Source: Sulfuricella sp.
Lineage (GTDB): Bacteria; Pseudomonadota; Gammaproteobacteria; Burkholderiales; Sulfuricellaceae
NCBI GenBank assembly: GCA_028713975.1
Contig: JAQTNE010000013.1
Span: forward strand, 1 to 64,000
Length of the DNA stretch: 64,000 bases
Direction: 5' to 3'
The translations under genes were made by a program, and so were the position numbers. Shown here one piece after another: positions 1 through 8,784 of the stretch. The first letter of the stretch is position 1. Every line of letters begins with the position of its first letter. Below the pieces are notes generated by a model that did no database searches, was not told where the DNA came from, and worked only from the letters and a program-made list of their open reading frames with translations.

Positions 1-1
1 C

Positions 2-91
2 GCCGGATCGCTCTGGCTGCGACGTATTCGACCCAAAAACTCGCTGGTGTTTCTCCGTCAGCAGGCTCGGCAGGCTTGCCATGGAATTTGA
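2..91 (+). other. possible 3' end of an unidentified gene
   Basis: Frame 2 is open from the left edge to a TGA at 89-91 and encodes about 29 residues rich in Arg and Gln (SLWLRRIRPKNS, then VFLRQQARQ). The composition is compatible with the C-terminus of a protein read toward fkpB, but the fragment is too short to assign and chance is a real alternative. ispH, which often follows fkpB in proteobacteria, is not visible here. Confidence 0.15.
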
Positions 92-110
92 ATTTGAGGG
101 GAAACCTCAG

Positions 111-190
111 GGATTGAGGGGGATTTACGGTAACGGCTATTTGCCGCGCTTTTAAATCCCCCCTAGCCCCCCCTTTTTCAAAGGGGGGAA
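111..190. repeat. dispersed intergenic repeat, C/G-run type, copy A
   Basis: A G-run arm (GGATTGAGGGGGATTTA) and a C-run arm (AAATCCCCCCTAGCCCCCC) flank a core containing CGGCTATTTGCC. The same core and arms recur at 15963-16060 with a few substitutions, so this is a dispersed repeat and not chance low-complexity sequence. It lies downstream of fkpB and could fold into a long hairpin in RNA. Confidence 0.8.
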
Positions 191-237
191 CGATGTAGTG
201 CGGTAGCCCTGAGAGCCTGGCTCAACCTACATTTTTT

Positions 238-678
238 TCAGTTTGACTCTAGGATTTCGATCACTTCGACTTCAAACCGCAGTGGGTAGTCGCACAGCGG
301 ATGATTGAAATCCACCAGCGCATCGGTTTCGGTCTTGTCGAGGATCAGTCCCATCACGCCATCGCCGCTGGGCAGGTTGAATTCGATCAGGCTGTCGACC
401 TCGACCAGGATGTCATCCGGGAACATATCCAGCTCGATCCGCTGCACCAGTTCCGGGTCGCTCAGGCCGAACGCCTGCTCGGGTTCGAGATTGAAGGTGC
501 GCTCATCGCCCTGCTCCAGACCGTACAGGCATTTTTCCAGATTTTCCGCGATTTCCCCCGCGCCCAGTTCAAGGGCGACCGGCTCATCATCATGGGTATC
601 CAGAATAACGTCGCCATCCGGAACGGAAATGCGGTAATGCACGATAATTTTGTCGCCTGCGACGGTTTGCCTGCCCAT
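238..678 (-). CDS. fkpB: FKBP-type peptidyl-prolyl isomerase, SlpA/FkpB class
   Basis: A 146-residue short FKBP of the SlpA class, a cytoplasmic prolyl cis-trans isomerase and chaperone. The N-terminus (GDKIIVHYRI) and the FGLSDPELVQRI segment match the family, whose small FKBP domain carries an inserted chaperone (IF) domain in the middle. The start ATG is at 678 with a CAGGAG ribosome site six bases upstream. It lies 39 bp after lspA in the same direction, matching the ileS-lspA-fkpB order of many proteobacteria, so it is probably cotranscribed with the lipoprotein peptidase gene. Confidence 0.9.
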   Translation of the reverse strand: MGRQTVAGDKIIVHYRISVPDGDVILDTHDDEPVALELGAGEIAENLEKCLYGLEQGDERTFNLEPEQAFGLSDPELVQRIELDMFPDDILVEVDSLIEFNLPSGDGVMGLILDKTETDALVDFNHPLCDYPLRFEVEVIEILESN

Positions 679-717
679 ATCGTTCTCCTGCCTGCTCTAT
701 AATTTTTCGGTTTAAAA

Positions 718-1185
718 CTATCTTGCCGGTTTTTTCAGACTATCCCAGATCAACAGCCCGGCACCACCGGTAATCGCCATGTCGGCCACATTGAATGCCG
801 GCCAGTGCCAGGCCTGCACGTAAAAATCGAGAAAATCGATGACGTGGCCCAACAGAATACGGTCGATCAGGTTGCCGAGCGCGCCGCCCAGAATCAACAC
901 CAACGCCAGGCTGAACCTCTTTTCCATGTAGTGCTTGCGCAGCAGGTGAACGATCACGACCGCCGCAACCAGCGCAATCGCGGTGAAGAACCCACGCTGC
1001 CAGCCGCCTGCTCCGGCGAGGAAGCTGAACGCCGCGCCGGCATTGTGCGCCAGCACCAGGTTGAAATACGGCGTCACCTGAATGACATCCTGCAACCCCA
1101 GTGATTGTGACACCCACTGCTTGGTGATCTGGTCGAGCACGATCACCACTGCACTAATGATGAGCCATTGCCACCAGCTACGCAT
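718..1185 (-). CDS. lspA: prolipoprotein signal peptidase (signal peptidase II)
   Basis: LspA is the inner-membrane aspartyl protease that cuts signal peptides from lipid-modified prolipoproteins. The chosen start gives 155 residues, the usual size, and begins [10 protein letters not shown]. Four hydrophobic segments are visible. The conserved blocks are present: DQITK (residues 18-22), HNAGAAFSF (48-56), GNLIDR (104-109) and FNVAD (131-135). By family comparison D117 and D135 are the catalytic pair. The start codon overlaps the ileS stop region by 8 bp, indicating translational coupling. A longer reading from 1266 would overlap ileS by about 90 bp and is unlikely. Confidence 0.95.
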   Translation of the reverse strand: MRSWWQWLIISAVVIVLDQITKQWVSQSLGLQDVIQVTPYFNLVLAHNAGAAFSFLAGAGGWQRGFFTAIALVAAVVIVHLLRKHYMEKRFSLALVLILGGALGNLIDRILLGHVIDFLDFYVQAWHWPAFNVADMAITGGAGLLIWDSLKKPAR

Positions 1186-4048
1186 ATTGGCGCGCCTCAC
1201 CTTCGCCATACAGGTTGGACACGCAACGCCCGCACAACGCCGGATGATCGGCATCCGCGCCGACATCCTCGCGGTAATGCCAGCAGCGCTCGCATTTCTG
1301 CTGCGAACTCGGGCTCACCCGAATGCCGACCCCCGATTCGCCGGTCGCCGCATCGGGATGACTGCCTTGATGCAAACGCGTCTGCGAAGTGATGAAGACA
1401 AAACGCAGGTCGTCGCCGAAGGAATCGAGCAGGTCGAAAATCTCACCGATGGCGTAGACATCCACCTCAGCGGCCAGCGACGAACCGATCTGCCCGTCCG
1501 CGCGTACCTCTTCCAGCCGCTTCTGCACATCGGCCCGCACCATTCGCAACTCCACCCAGCGCTGTTTGAGCGCGTCCTCCGCCGGTTGGGGCGGAAGCAC
1601 TTCATTCCAGGTGTGCAGGAACACACTATCGCCTGCATCCGTACCAGCCAGTACCTGCCACACTTCCTCGGCGGTGAAGGAGAGAATCGGCGCCATCAAC
1701 CGCACCATGCTGTGGGTGATGTGGTGCAGCGCATTTTGCGCCGAACGGCGGGCACGGGAATCGGCTCCGGCGGTATACAGGCGATCCTTCAGGATATCGA
1801 GGTAGAACCCGCCCATGTCTTCCGAGCAGAAAGCCTGCAATTTCTGCACGACATAATGGAACTCGTATTTCTCGTAATGCACTTTGCATTCGTTTTCGAA
1901 ATCCCGTGTCATGGCCAGTGCATAGCGGTCGATCTCAAGCCAATCCTCTGCCGGCAGGGCATGCTTTACCGGATCAAAATCGGCGATATTCGCCAGCAGA
2001 AAACGCAGGGTATTGCGGATGCGACGATAGCTTTCCGTCACCCGCTTGAGTATCTCGTCGGAGATGGTCAGCTCGCCGGAATAGTCGGTGGAGGCCACCC
2101 ACAGGCGCAGGATGTCGGCGCCGAGGGTGTCCACCACCTTCTGCGGCGCGATCACGTTGCCCTTGGATTTGCTCATCTTGTGGCCGTTGCCGTCAACCAC
2201 GAAACCGTGGGTGAGCAACGCCTTGTAAGGCGCATGGCCATCGGTAGCGCAACTGGTCAGCAGCGAAGACTGGAACCAGCCGCGATGCTGGTCAGAGCCT
2301 TCCAGATACAGGTCTGCCGGATAGGCCAGGGTATCGCGCTCCTTCAGCACGCAGGCATGAGTCGAACCGGAATCGAACCAGACATCGAGGGTATCGCTCA
2401 CCTTCTTGTAAGTCGCCGCCTCGTCGCCAAGCAGTTCCGCCGCCTCCAGGCTGAACCACGCCTCGATGCCCCACTTCTCCACGCGCAGCGCCACTTGCTC
2501 CAGCAGTTCCGCGGTGCGCGGGTGCAGTTCACCGCTTTCCTTGTGGACGAACAGCGGCATCGGTACGCCCCAGTTACGCTGGCGCGATACGCACCAGTCC
2601 GGGCGGTTGCGGATCATCGCTTCGAGACGCGCGCGGCCCCAAGCGGGGAAGAACTCGGTGCTTTCCACCGCCTTGAGCGCGGCGCTGCGCAGGCTGCGAT
2701 GCGAGCCGGAAGCTTCCATGCCGATGAACCACTGGTGGGTGGCGCGAAAAATGATCGGCGTCTTGTGGCGCCAGCAATGCGGATAGCTGTGCTTGAGTTT
2801 TTCTTCGAGCAACAGCGCGCCGTTCTGCGCCATGGTCTCGACCACCGTCTTGTTCGCTGCCCAGATCGACTGGCCACCGACCAGCGGCACGCCGGCGTAA
2901 AACTTGCCGTCGTCGCCCACCGGGCATTCCACCGGCAGGTTGTATTTCAAGCCGACAGCGTAGTCTTCCAGGCCGTGCGCCGGAGCGGTGTGAACCAGGC
3001 CGGTACCGGCATCCAGCGTGACATGGTCGCCGCAGATCACCGGCACGGTACGGTCGTAGAACGGGTGCTGCAATTGCAGGTGTTCCAGCGCCGAGCCTTT
3101 CACCGTCGCCACCACTTCCACCGCATCGAAACCGTAGCGCGTGATGCAGGCTTCGGCCAGATCGCGCGCCAGGATCAGGATGCCTTTCGGCGTCTGGATC
3201 AGGTCGTAAGTGAAATCGGGATGGACGCACACCGCCTGGTTGGCGGGCAAGGTCCACGGCGTGGTAGTCCAGATCACCGCGTAGACCGGCTGGCTAAAAT
3301 AAAACTCGCGAAGTGAGGCCTCGTCCCTCTCTCCCTCAGGGAGAGAGTTAGGAGAGAGGGTGGTGGGCTGCTTCATGCCCATTGCCCTGGCCAGCGCGGC
3401 GACGTCTTTCACCGCGAAAGCCACGTCGATCGCCGGCGAAGCCTTGTCCTCGTATTCCACCTCGGCCTCGGCCAGCGCCGAGCCGCAATCGACGCACCAG
3501 TGCACCGGTTTCTGCCCCTGCTGGAGATAGCCGTTGGCGTGGATGCGGCCAAGGGTGCGCATGATGTCGGCCTCGAACTTGAAATCCATGGTGAGGTAGG
3601 GATTGTCCCACTCGCCCAGCACGCCGAGCCTGATGAAATCGGCCTTTTGGCGCTCGATCTGGGTCTTGGCATAGTCGCGGCACAGCTCGCGGAATTGCGC
3701 CGCCGGGATGGTCTTGCCGTGCTGCTTTTCCACCTGCAACTCAATCGGCAACCCGTGGCAGTCCCAGCCCGGCACATAGGGCGCATCGAAGCCGGACAGC
3801 GTCTTGCTCTTGACGATGATGTCCTTGAGCACCTTGTTGACCGCGTGGCCAATGTGGATGTCGCCGTTGGCGTAAGGCGGGCCGTCGTGCAGGATGAATT
3901 TGGGCCGGCCTTTAGCCGTTTGCCGTATCTTCTGATAGCGCTTCTGCTCCTGCCAGGACTTGAGCCAGGCCGGCTCGCGCTTGGCGAGGTCGCCGCGCAT
4001 CGGGAACGGGGTATCGGGTAGGTTCAGGGTGTCTTTGTAATCAGCCAT
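1178..4048 (-). CDS. ileS: isoleucyl-tRNA synthetase
   Basis: A class I aminoacyl-tRNA synthetase of 956 residues that charges tRNA-Ile. The HIGH motif is at residues 65-68, KMSKS lies near residue 625, and the C-terminal zinc finger shows CERCWH and CGRC. The editing domain begins with [11 protein letters not shown]. Just before it, at about residues 227-247, is a segment ([15 protein letters not shown]) absent from the E. coli protein. It is encoded by a dispersed intergenic repeat (3322-3361) that sits in frame in a surface linker. The gene is followed without a gap by lspA and preceded by ribF. The rest of the protein looks intact, so it is probably functional. Confidence 0.97.
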   Translation of the reverse strand: MADYKDTLNLPDTPFPMRGDLAKREPAWLKSWQEQKRYQKIRQTAKGRPKFILHDGPPYANGDIHIGHAVNKVLKDIIVKSKTLSGFDAPYVPGWDCHGLPIELQVEKQHGKTIPAAQFRELCRDYAKTQIERQKADFIRLGVLGEWDNPYLTMDFKFEADIMRTLGRIHANGYLQQGQKPVHWCVDCGSALAEAEVEYEDKASPAIDVAFAVKDVAALARAMGMKQPTTLSPNSLPEGERDEASLREFYFSQPVYAVIWTTTPWTLPANQAVCVHPDFTYDLIQTPKGILILARDLAEACITRYGFDAVEVVATVKGSALEHLQLQHPFYDRTVPVICGDHVTLDAGTGLVHTAPAHGLEDYAVGLKYNLPVECPVGDDGKFYAGVPLVGGQSIWAANKTVVETMAQNGALLLEEKLKHSYPHCWRHKTPIIFRATHQWFIGMEASGSHRSLRSAALKAVESTEFFPAWGRARLEAMIRNRPDWCVSRQRNWGVPMPLFVHKESGELHPRTAELLEQVALRVEKWGIEAWFSLEAAELLGDEAATYKKVSDTLDVWFDSGSTHACVLKERDTLAYPADLYLEGSDQHRGWFQSSLLTSCATDGHAPYKALLTHGFVVDGNGHKMSKSKGNVIAPQKVVDTLGADILRLWVASTDYSGELTISDEILKRVTESYRRIRNTLRFLLANIADFDPVKHALPAEDWLEIDRYALAMTRDFENECKVHYEKYEFHYVVQKLQAFCSEDMGGFYLDILKDRLYTAGADSRARRSAQNALHHITHSMVRLMAPILSFTAEEVWQVLAGTDAGDSVFLHTWNEVLPPQPAEDALKQRWVELRMVRADVQKRLEEVRADGQIGSSLAAEVDVYAIGEIFDLLDSFGDDLRFVFITSQTRLHQGSHPDAATGESGVGIRVSPSSQQKCERCWHYREDVGADADHPALCGRCVSNLYGEGEARQYA
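3322..3361. repeat. CTCTCCC/GGGAGAG repeat inserted in frame inside ileS
   Basis: CCCTCTCTCCCTCAGGG and then GAGAGAGTTAGGAGAGAGGG form a small inverted repeat. The same type of sequence occurs between murJ and sodB (6931-6974). Here it adds residues to a linker of IleS ahead of the editing domain without breaking the frame. Confidence 0.75.
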
Positions 4049-4055
4049 AATTTTT

Positions 4056-4140
4056 CACCGCAGAGGACGCGGAGGACGCGGAGGAAAAACAAAGTACACC
4101 TCAGCGAAACCTCAGCGTCCTCCGCGTCCTCAGCGGTTCA
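4056..4140. repeat. GAGGACGCGG-type inverted repeat, copy 1 (ileS/ribF)
   Basis: The left arm is CACCGCAGAGGACGCGGAGG plus a further GACGCGGAGG-like unit; the right arm is CCTCAGCGTCCTCCGCGTCC followed by TCAGCGG. The arms are nearly complementary and could form a long hairpin. The right arm contains the last two sense codons and the stop codon of ribF. Five related copies occur elsewhere in the window. Confidence 0.85.
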
Positions 4141-5056
4141 AAAAGTAATTTTTAGCGTTTGCCACATCCGCAGCGATCTGCGCCGTCAGCGCTTCCAGGC
4201 TGGGAAATTTCATTTCGTCGCGCAGCTTGAGCAAAAAATCCACGCGCAGATGCTTGTTGTAAATATCGCCGTCGAAGTCGAATAAAAACGCTTCCAGCGT
4301 TGCCTTGCCCTTGTCGTTGATGGTCGGGCGCACGCCCAGGCTGGCCGCGCCTTGCAGCGGCTTGTCGCCGAGGCCGTGAACCTCGACCGCAAAAATCCCC
4401 GACAGCGGTGGCTTGTTATGTTTCATCTGGATGTTGGCGGTGGGAAAGCCGATCCTGCGCCCGAGGCTTTCGCCATGTACCACCTTGCCGCTGATGCTGT
4501 AGTGGCGGCCAAGATAGCGCTCGGCAAGAGCAAGCTCGCCATTCGCCAGCGCCTCGCGCACAATGGTGCTGGATACGCGCCGTCCTTCGACGGTCACGCT
4601 GTGCATCGCCTCGACCTCAAAATTGTGGCTTTTCCCCGCTTCCTGCAACATGGCGAAATCGCCCGCACGCTTGGCGCCGAAGCGAAAATCGTCCCCCACC
4701 AACACCCAGCGGGCTTGCAGGCCGTAATGCAGGATGCGCTCGATAAAATCCTGCGGGCTGATATGAGCGAAGCGCTGGTTGAAACGCAGAATAAATACCC
4801 GCTCCACACCGGACGCTTCAAACAGCTCCAGCTTTTCGCGCAGGTTGGAAAGGCGCGCCGGTGCTTGCTCTGGGGTAAAAACCTCGCGCGGATGCGGCTC
4901 GAAGGTCATCACACAAGGCGCAAGGCCGCGCTCGCGCGCAGCCGCAGTCAGGCGCGTGAGCATCGCCTGATGGCCGAGATGTACGCCATCGAAGTTACCG
5001 ATAGTGAGCGCAATCGGAGAAAGTGGCTGGGCGGGCGTCCCGCGATAAATCAACAT
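4130..5056 (-). CDS. ribF: bifunctional riboflavin kinase / FAD synthetase
   Basis: RibF phosphorylates riboflavin to FMN and adenylates FMN to FAD. The 308-residue protein has the N-terminal nucleotidyltransferase motif GNFDGVHLGHQAML and the C-terminal flavokinase motif GRRIGFPTANIQ, both at the expected places and with the usual total length. It lies between murJ and ileS in the same direction, the common betaproteobacterial arrangement. The last codons (N, R, stop) lie within a dispersed repeat: the TGA is created by the CCGCTGAGG variant of the repeat unit CCGCAGAGG. Confidence 0.96.
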   Translation of the reverse strand: MLIYRGTPAQPLSPIALTIGNFDGVHLGHQAMLTRLTAAARERGLAPCVMTFEPHPREVFTPEQAPARLSNLREKLELFEASGVERVFILRFNQRFAHISPQDFIERILHYGLQARWVLVGDDFRFGAKRAGDFAMLQEAGKSHNFEVEAMHSVTVEGRRVSSTIVREALANGELALAERYLGRHYSISGKVVHGESLGRRIGFPTANIQMKHNKPPLSGIFAVEVHGLGDKPLQGAASLGVRPTINDKGKATLEAFLFDFDGDIYNKHLRVDFLLKLRDEMKFPSLEALTAQIAADVANAKNYFLNR

Positions 5057-5100
5057 AGCCGAGTGTAAAAAAAGAAAAGATTATAACTCAAAAGCGACAT

Positions 5101-5135
5101 TTCACCGCAGAGGACGCAAAGGACGCGGAGGAAAA
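5101..5135. repeat. GAGGACGCGG-type repeat, solo half-copy (copy 2)
   Basis: The left-arm sequence CACCGCAGAGGACGCAAAGG followed by ACGCGGAGGAAAAA is present upstream of ribF, but no matching right arm follows. It therefore looks like a half element of the family seen at 4056-4140. Confidence 0.7.
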
Positions 5136-5204
5136 ACAAGGGCTTAAGACCTGCTCCGGTGAGGGCATTATGGCCCGCAATCAATCATGCGAAAACGGGG
5201 GAGA

Positions 5205-5267
5205 GTTGTAGGAGCGGTCTCCAGGCCGCGATAAACACTATCGCGGCCTGGAGACCGCTCCTACAAC
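5205..5267. repeat. perfect 29-bp inverted repeat (REP-like hairpin)
   Basis: The left arm 5205-5233 starts GTTGTAGGAGCGGTCTCC. The right arm 5239-5267 is its exact reverse complement, with a five-base AACAC loop. The GTAGGAGCGG/CCGCGATA wording resembles REP-type extragenic palindromes. It lies 25 bp past the murJ stop and upstream of ribF, and there is no T-run, so its role as a terminator is uncertain. It might attenuate the murJ-ribF transcript or stabilise its 3' end. Confidence 0.9.
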
Positions 5268-5291
5268 CAGCATTTCATATTGCCAGTCCGG

Positions 5292-6830
5292 TCACTTCTT
5301 GCCGTGACGAATGAAATCCCTGAGCCTCACGCCGGACAATGTCAGCGCGACAAAATACGCTCCCGCCCCAGCAACAACACACCAGCCCAGATGGATCACG
5401 CGTGAAAAAATACCGCCCTTGAGCCATGCTTCCTCCGCGCCCATGGCGAACCACAGCACCGCGCCCATCGCTGCAAGGGCAACGGCCACTTGCAGGAAAA
5501 ATTTTCGCCAGCCCGGTTGGGGCTGATAAATTCCGTGCTTGCGCAGATGGTAAAACAGCAGACTGGCATTGACGCACGCGCCCAGCCCGATGGAGAGCGC
5601 CAGCCCGGCATGTCTGAGCTGCCAGATAAAAGCCAGGTTCATCAGTTGCGTCATGAACAAGGTAAACAGCGCGATCTTGACCGGCGTGCGGATGTTCTGC
5701 CGCGCATAGAAACCCGGCGCCAGCACCTTCACCATGATCAGCCCAACCAGGCCGAGACTGTAGGCCAGTAGCGCCTCGCGCGTCATCCATAGGTCGTTGA
5801 GGGTGAACTGGCCATAATAGAACAGCGTGGAAATCAGCGGCACCGCCAAAAGTGCCAGAGCCAGCGCGGCGGGCAGCGCCAGCAGCAAGGTCAGGCGCAG
5901 GCCCCAGTCGAGCAGGCGGGAATATTCATCGGTGGATTCGTCCGCATAATGCCGGGCCAGACTGGGCAGCAGGATGGTGCCCAGCGCCACGCCGAGGATG
6001 CCGGTGGGAAACTCCATAAGGCGGTCGGCATAATACAGCCAGGAAACGCTGCCGGTGATCAGGAACGAGGCGAAGATGGTGTTGATCAGCAGGCTGATCT
6101 GGCTGATCGACACGCCGAACACCGCCGGCCCCATCTGTCTCAAAATGCGCCATACCCCCTCATCTTTCAGATTAAGCCGGAAGCGAGGCAGCAAGCCGAC
6201 CCTGGCCAGATGGGGAAGCTGAAAACCCAACTGGAGCAAGCCGCCGAGCAGCACCGCCACCCCCAGCGCCAGCACCGGCGGGTTGAAGTACGGCGCCAGC
6301 CACAACGCGCAGCCGATGAAGGACAGATTGAGCAGCACCGGCGTGAACGCCGGGATCGAAAACTTGCTGTAGGTGTTGAGAATGCCGCCGGCCAGAGACA
6401 CCAGCGAAATAAAGAAAATATAGGGGAAGGTCAGACGCAGCAGTTGCACCGTCAGGTCGAACTTGCTCGGCACCGCCGAAAAGCCGGGGGCGCTGACATA
6501 GATCAGCAGCGGCGCGGCGAGCACGCCGATCACGGTAACCGCCAGCAGGATCAAGGCCAGCAGGGTTGCAACGTGATCCACCAGATCGCGCGTCGCATCA
6601 TGACCTTTCCGGGTCTTGTATTCCGCCAAAATCGGCACAAACGCCTGGGAAAACGCTCCTTCCGCAAACAGCCTGCGCAACAGATTGGGAATCTTGAAAG
6701 CGACGAAGAACGCGTCGGAATAAAGCCCCGCGCCGAACACCCGGGCGATGATGGTATCGCGTACAAAACCCAGAATTCGCGAGATCAGGGTCATGCTGCC
6801 GACAGCGGCCAGGGCCTTCAATAAATTCAT
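5292..6830 (-). CDS. murJ: lipid II flippase MurJ (MviN)
   Basis: A 512-residue multi-pass inner-membrane protein of the MVF branch of the MOP flippase superfamily. It moves lipid II across the membrane for peptidoglycan synthesis. The N-terminus ([20 protein letters not shown], then VRDTIIA) is the typical MurJ opening, and about 14 hydrophobic helices are spread along the full length, which matches the family. The start ATG is at 6830. It is upstream of ribF and ileS on the same strand, with a 235-bp gap holding repeats. Confidence 0.95.
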   Translation of the reverse strand: MNLLKALAAVGSMTLISRILGFVRDTIIARVFGAGLYSDAFFVAFKIPNLLRRLFAEGAFSQAFVPILAEYKTRKGHDATRDLVDHVATLLALILLAVTVIGVLAAPLLIYVSAPGFSAVPSKFDLTVQLLRLTFPYIFFISLVSLAGGILNTYSKFSIPAFTPVLLNLSFIGCALWLAPYFNPPVLALGVAVLLGGLLQLGFQLPHLARVGLLPRFRLNLKDEGVWRILRQMGPAVFGVSISQISLLINTIFASFLITGSVSWLYYADRLMEFPTGILGVALGTILLPSLARHYADESTDEYSRLLDWGLRLTLLLALPAALALALLAVPLISTLFYYGQFTLNDLWMTREALLAYSLGLVGLIMVKVLAPGFYARQNIRTPVKIALFTLFMTQLMNLAFIWQLRHAGLALSIGLGACVNASLLFYHLRKHGIYQPQPGWRKFFLQVAVALAAMGAVLWFAMGAEEAWLKGGIFSRVIHLGWCVVAGAGAYFVALTLSGVRLRDFIRHGKK

Positions 6831-6930
6831 GGGCGGGGAAGAAAGCTTTAAATGCGGCTATGTTATAGGGTTTGCGGAAGGCTTTCCAGACAAGCAAATT
6901 GGTCTATATTGTTAATCTAGCGCTGAACAA

Positions 6931-7024
6931 TTCCCTCTCCCCTTGCGGGAGAGGGTTAGGGAGAGGGGTAATCGGTTGATTTTTCACCCTCTCCCCAGCC
7001 CTCCCCCATCAAGGGGGAGGGGGC
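6931..7024. repeat. CCCTCTCC/GGGAGAGGG intergenic repeats
   Basis: The 310-bp gap between the divergent genes murJ and sodB begins with CCCTCTCCCCTTGCGGGAGA and GGGTTAGGGAGAGGGG. It continues with CACCCTCTCCCCAGCCCTCC and AAGGGGGAGGGGG. These are inverted-repeat units of the same type as the ileS insertion. The remainder of the gap (from 7030) carries the sodB promoter region. Confidence 0.75.
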
Positions 7025-7056
7025 GTTGGAATAATCAGTATTTTCTAAATCTGAAC

Positions 7057-7085
7057 TTGCCATCATTGGCAAATACCACTAAAAT
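7057..7085 (+). promoter_or_regulatory. predicted sigma-70 promoter of sodB
   Basis: TTGCCA at 7057-7062 and TAAAAT at 7080-7085 are separated by 17 bp, with start of transcription expected near 7092. This leaves a leader of about 50 bases before the GGAG ribosome site and the sodB ATG at 7141. The call rests on the hexamers only. Confidence 0.5.
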
Positions 7086-7140
7086 TAAACCGAGTCTAAA
7101 TCTACGACTTGCTACAAACCAAAATAAAATGGAGTAAAAA

Positions 7141-7728
7141 ATGGAACATAAACTGCCCGACCTGCCTTATGCCATGGACGCCCTGCAACCCCACATGTCC
7201 AAGGAAACATTCGAATACCACTACGCCAAACACCATCAGGCCTACGTCACCAACCTGAACAACCTGATCAAGGGCACCGAATATGAAAACCTGGAACTGG
7301 AAGCCATCATCAAAAAGGCGCCAGCCGGCGGTATCTACAACAACTCCGCCCAGGTGTGGAACCACACTTTCTTCTGGAACTGCATGAAGCCGAACGGCGG
7401 CGGCGAACCCAGCGGCGCGCTGGCTGACGCAATCAAGGCCAAATGGGGTTCGTTCGACGAATTCAAGAAAGCCTTCCAGACCTCAGCCGTCGGCAACTTC
7501 GGTTCCGGCTGGACCTGGCTGGTGAAAAAAGCCGACGGCAGCGTCGACATCGTCAACATGGGCGCCGCCGGCACCCCGCTGACCACTGGCGACCGCGCCC
7601 TGCTCTGTGTCGACGTGTGGGAACACGCCTACTACATCGACTACCGCAACCTGCGCCCCAAGTTCGTCGAGACCTACCTCAACAACCTGGTTAACTGGGA
7701 TTTTGTGGCGAAAAATTTCGCCGCCTGA
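7141..7728 (+). CDS. sodB: superoxide dismutase, iron type
   Basis: A cytoplasmic Fe/Mn-family superoxide dismutase of 195 residues. H27 in YHYAKHH, the histidine of [10 protein letters not shown], and the Asp and His of DVWEHAYY are the four metal ligands. The [10 protein letters not shown] stretch and the following glycine-rich GGGEPSG segment are typical of iron enzymes. ATGGAG upstream of the ATG serves as ribosome site. It is a single gene with its own promoter and a strong terminator at 7789. It forms the left border of the AT-rich island. Confidence 0.95.
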   Translation: MEHKLPDLPYAMDALQPHMSKETFEYHYAKHHQAYVTNLNNLIKGTEYENLELEAIIKKAPAGGIYNNSAQVWNHTFFWNCMKPNGGGEPSGALADAIKAKWGSFDEFKKAFQTSAVGNFGSGWTWLVKKADGSVDIVNMGAAGTPLTTGDRALLCVDVWEHAYYIDYRNLRPKFVETYLNNLVNWDFVAKNFAA

Positions 7729-7788
7729 TTCTATTGTTTCATTAGATTTTTCTTTTAAAGTCACGAAAAAATTAATGCAGGAATAAAA

Positions 7789-7831
7789 CAAATAAGGGGC
7801 GCAGAATGCGCCCCTTATTTGTTGAATTTTG
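7789..7831 (+). terminator. sodB rho-independent terminator
   Basis: CAAATAAGGGGCGCA (7789-7803) pairs perfectly with TGCGCCCCTTATTTG (7807-7821) around a GAA loop, followed by TTGAATTTTG. A 15-bp stem is strong. Confidence 0.85.
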
Positions 7832-8160
7832 TGTACATATTTAATCAAGAATATATTCTTGACATAAACTACCGAACAAGCTTTTAGACACTCACCTAGT
7901 CCTCGATTAGCTTGCTTCCGATTTTCAACTAAAAGCAGTGTGCCATGAGCAATTATTTGAACTTCTGCTCAAGAACCATTTGCAGATATTCTACCTCATA
8001 GGAAAATATTGGCGCATTTCATATTGAATGAGGCTCGAACTGGCCTCTAATGTATATATCTGCTAGCATAAAAAACCCTAGAAGATTCTGCCCGCATTAG
8101 GTCTATTGCGTTGGATGGCAACGCGTTTGTTATTTAGTTTTAACCATAAGGTATTTTTTT
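7832..8160. other. AT-rich non-coding stretch at the island's left border
   Basis: No convincing gene is seen in these 330 bases. The sequence is clearly more AT-rich than sodB and its neighbours. It contains an 18-bp perfect palindrome (TCAAGAATATATTCTTGA, 7845-7862) overlapping a TTGACA (7859-7864). A short inverted repeat GCGTTG-gatgg-CAACGC (8108-8124) lies 36 bp upstream of the next gene. Both could be regulatory. No integrase or clear attachment-site duplication was found. Confidence 0.5.
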
Positions 8161-8784
8161 GTGAAACATAGTTCTGATATAGAAATTCGGAAAGCCCTAC
8201 ACACAAAAAAACTTAAGGAATATCACAACTGCCTGAATACAATTGTGATAGATGAACTTGGTCTTATTCACGGAAAAAATCGCATCGATATTGCTGTTTT
8301 TAATGGATGTCTCCATGGCTATGAAATAAAAAGCTCTAGGGATAACCTTGATCGATTTCCCGATCAGTTGTTAATCTACAGGGAGTGCTTAGAAAAATTA
8401 ACTTTAGTTGTTGCACCCAACCATTTGGATGGGGTATTTTCCATTTCGCCTCAGTGGTGTGGCATTTTATTAGCCGATAAAGGGCCTCGTGGGGGCATAA
8501 ATTTCTCGACTATCCGACGTGCGCAAAAGAATCCAGAAATTAATGCAATATCCTTGGCTCACTTGCTATGGAGAAACGAGGCAATAGCATTGCTTGATAG
8601 GCTTGGTATAGAACGCAATAAGCAAAAACCATCAAGAACTGAACTTTACAACCAACTGTCTCAATTGGTTTCTATTAGTGAATTATCAGCCTGGATTAAA
8701 GAGCAATTCATGAAGCGTGAAACATGGAGAGCTGTTCCGCAACTTTTACAAGGTGGTGACTTACACCCACTTGCTTCCAAGTAG
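8161..8784 (+). CDS. sce7726-family protein with PD-(D/E)XK nuclease-like core
   Basis: A 207-residue protein starting at a GTG, resembling the sce7726 family of unknown function. It shows E32, D43 (RIDIAVF), E55-I-K57 (GYEIKSS) and Q69. This is the spacing of a PD-(D/E)XK restriction-endonuclease fold (D-x11-E-x-K), so a nuclease activity is inferred. Composition and codon use are AT-rich, unlike the flanking chromosome. Its last 26 codons are antisense to the conserved C-terminus of the convergent beta-family gene, so the tail is probably not conserved. It likely belongs with the three-gene operon facing it. The family assignment is from memory of the pattern and was not checked. Confidence 0.75.
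   Translation: MKHSSDIEIRKALHTKKLKEYHNCLNTIVIDELGLIHGKNRIDIAVFNGCLHGYEIKSSRDNLDRFPDQLLIYRECLEKLTLVVAPNHLDGVFSISPQWCGILLADKGPRGGINFSTIRRAQKNPEINAISLAHLLWRNEAIALLDRLGIERNKQKPSRTELYNQLSQLVSISELSAWIKEQFMKRETWRAVPQLLQGGDLHPLASK

Noticed and set aside
1082..3316. 744-codon plus-strand open frame
   Set aside because: It lies entirely opposite ileS and lspA, which carry clear family motifs; low-complexity His/Arg/Gln-rich translation is typical of an antisense shadow in GC-rich DNA.
4352..5068. 238-codon plus-strand open frame opposite ribF
   Set aside because: Shadow of ribF, which has both nucleotidyltransferase and flavokinase motifs.
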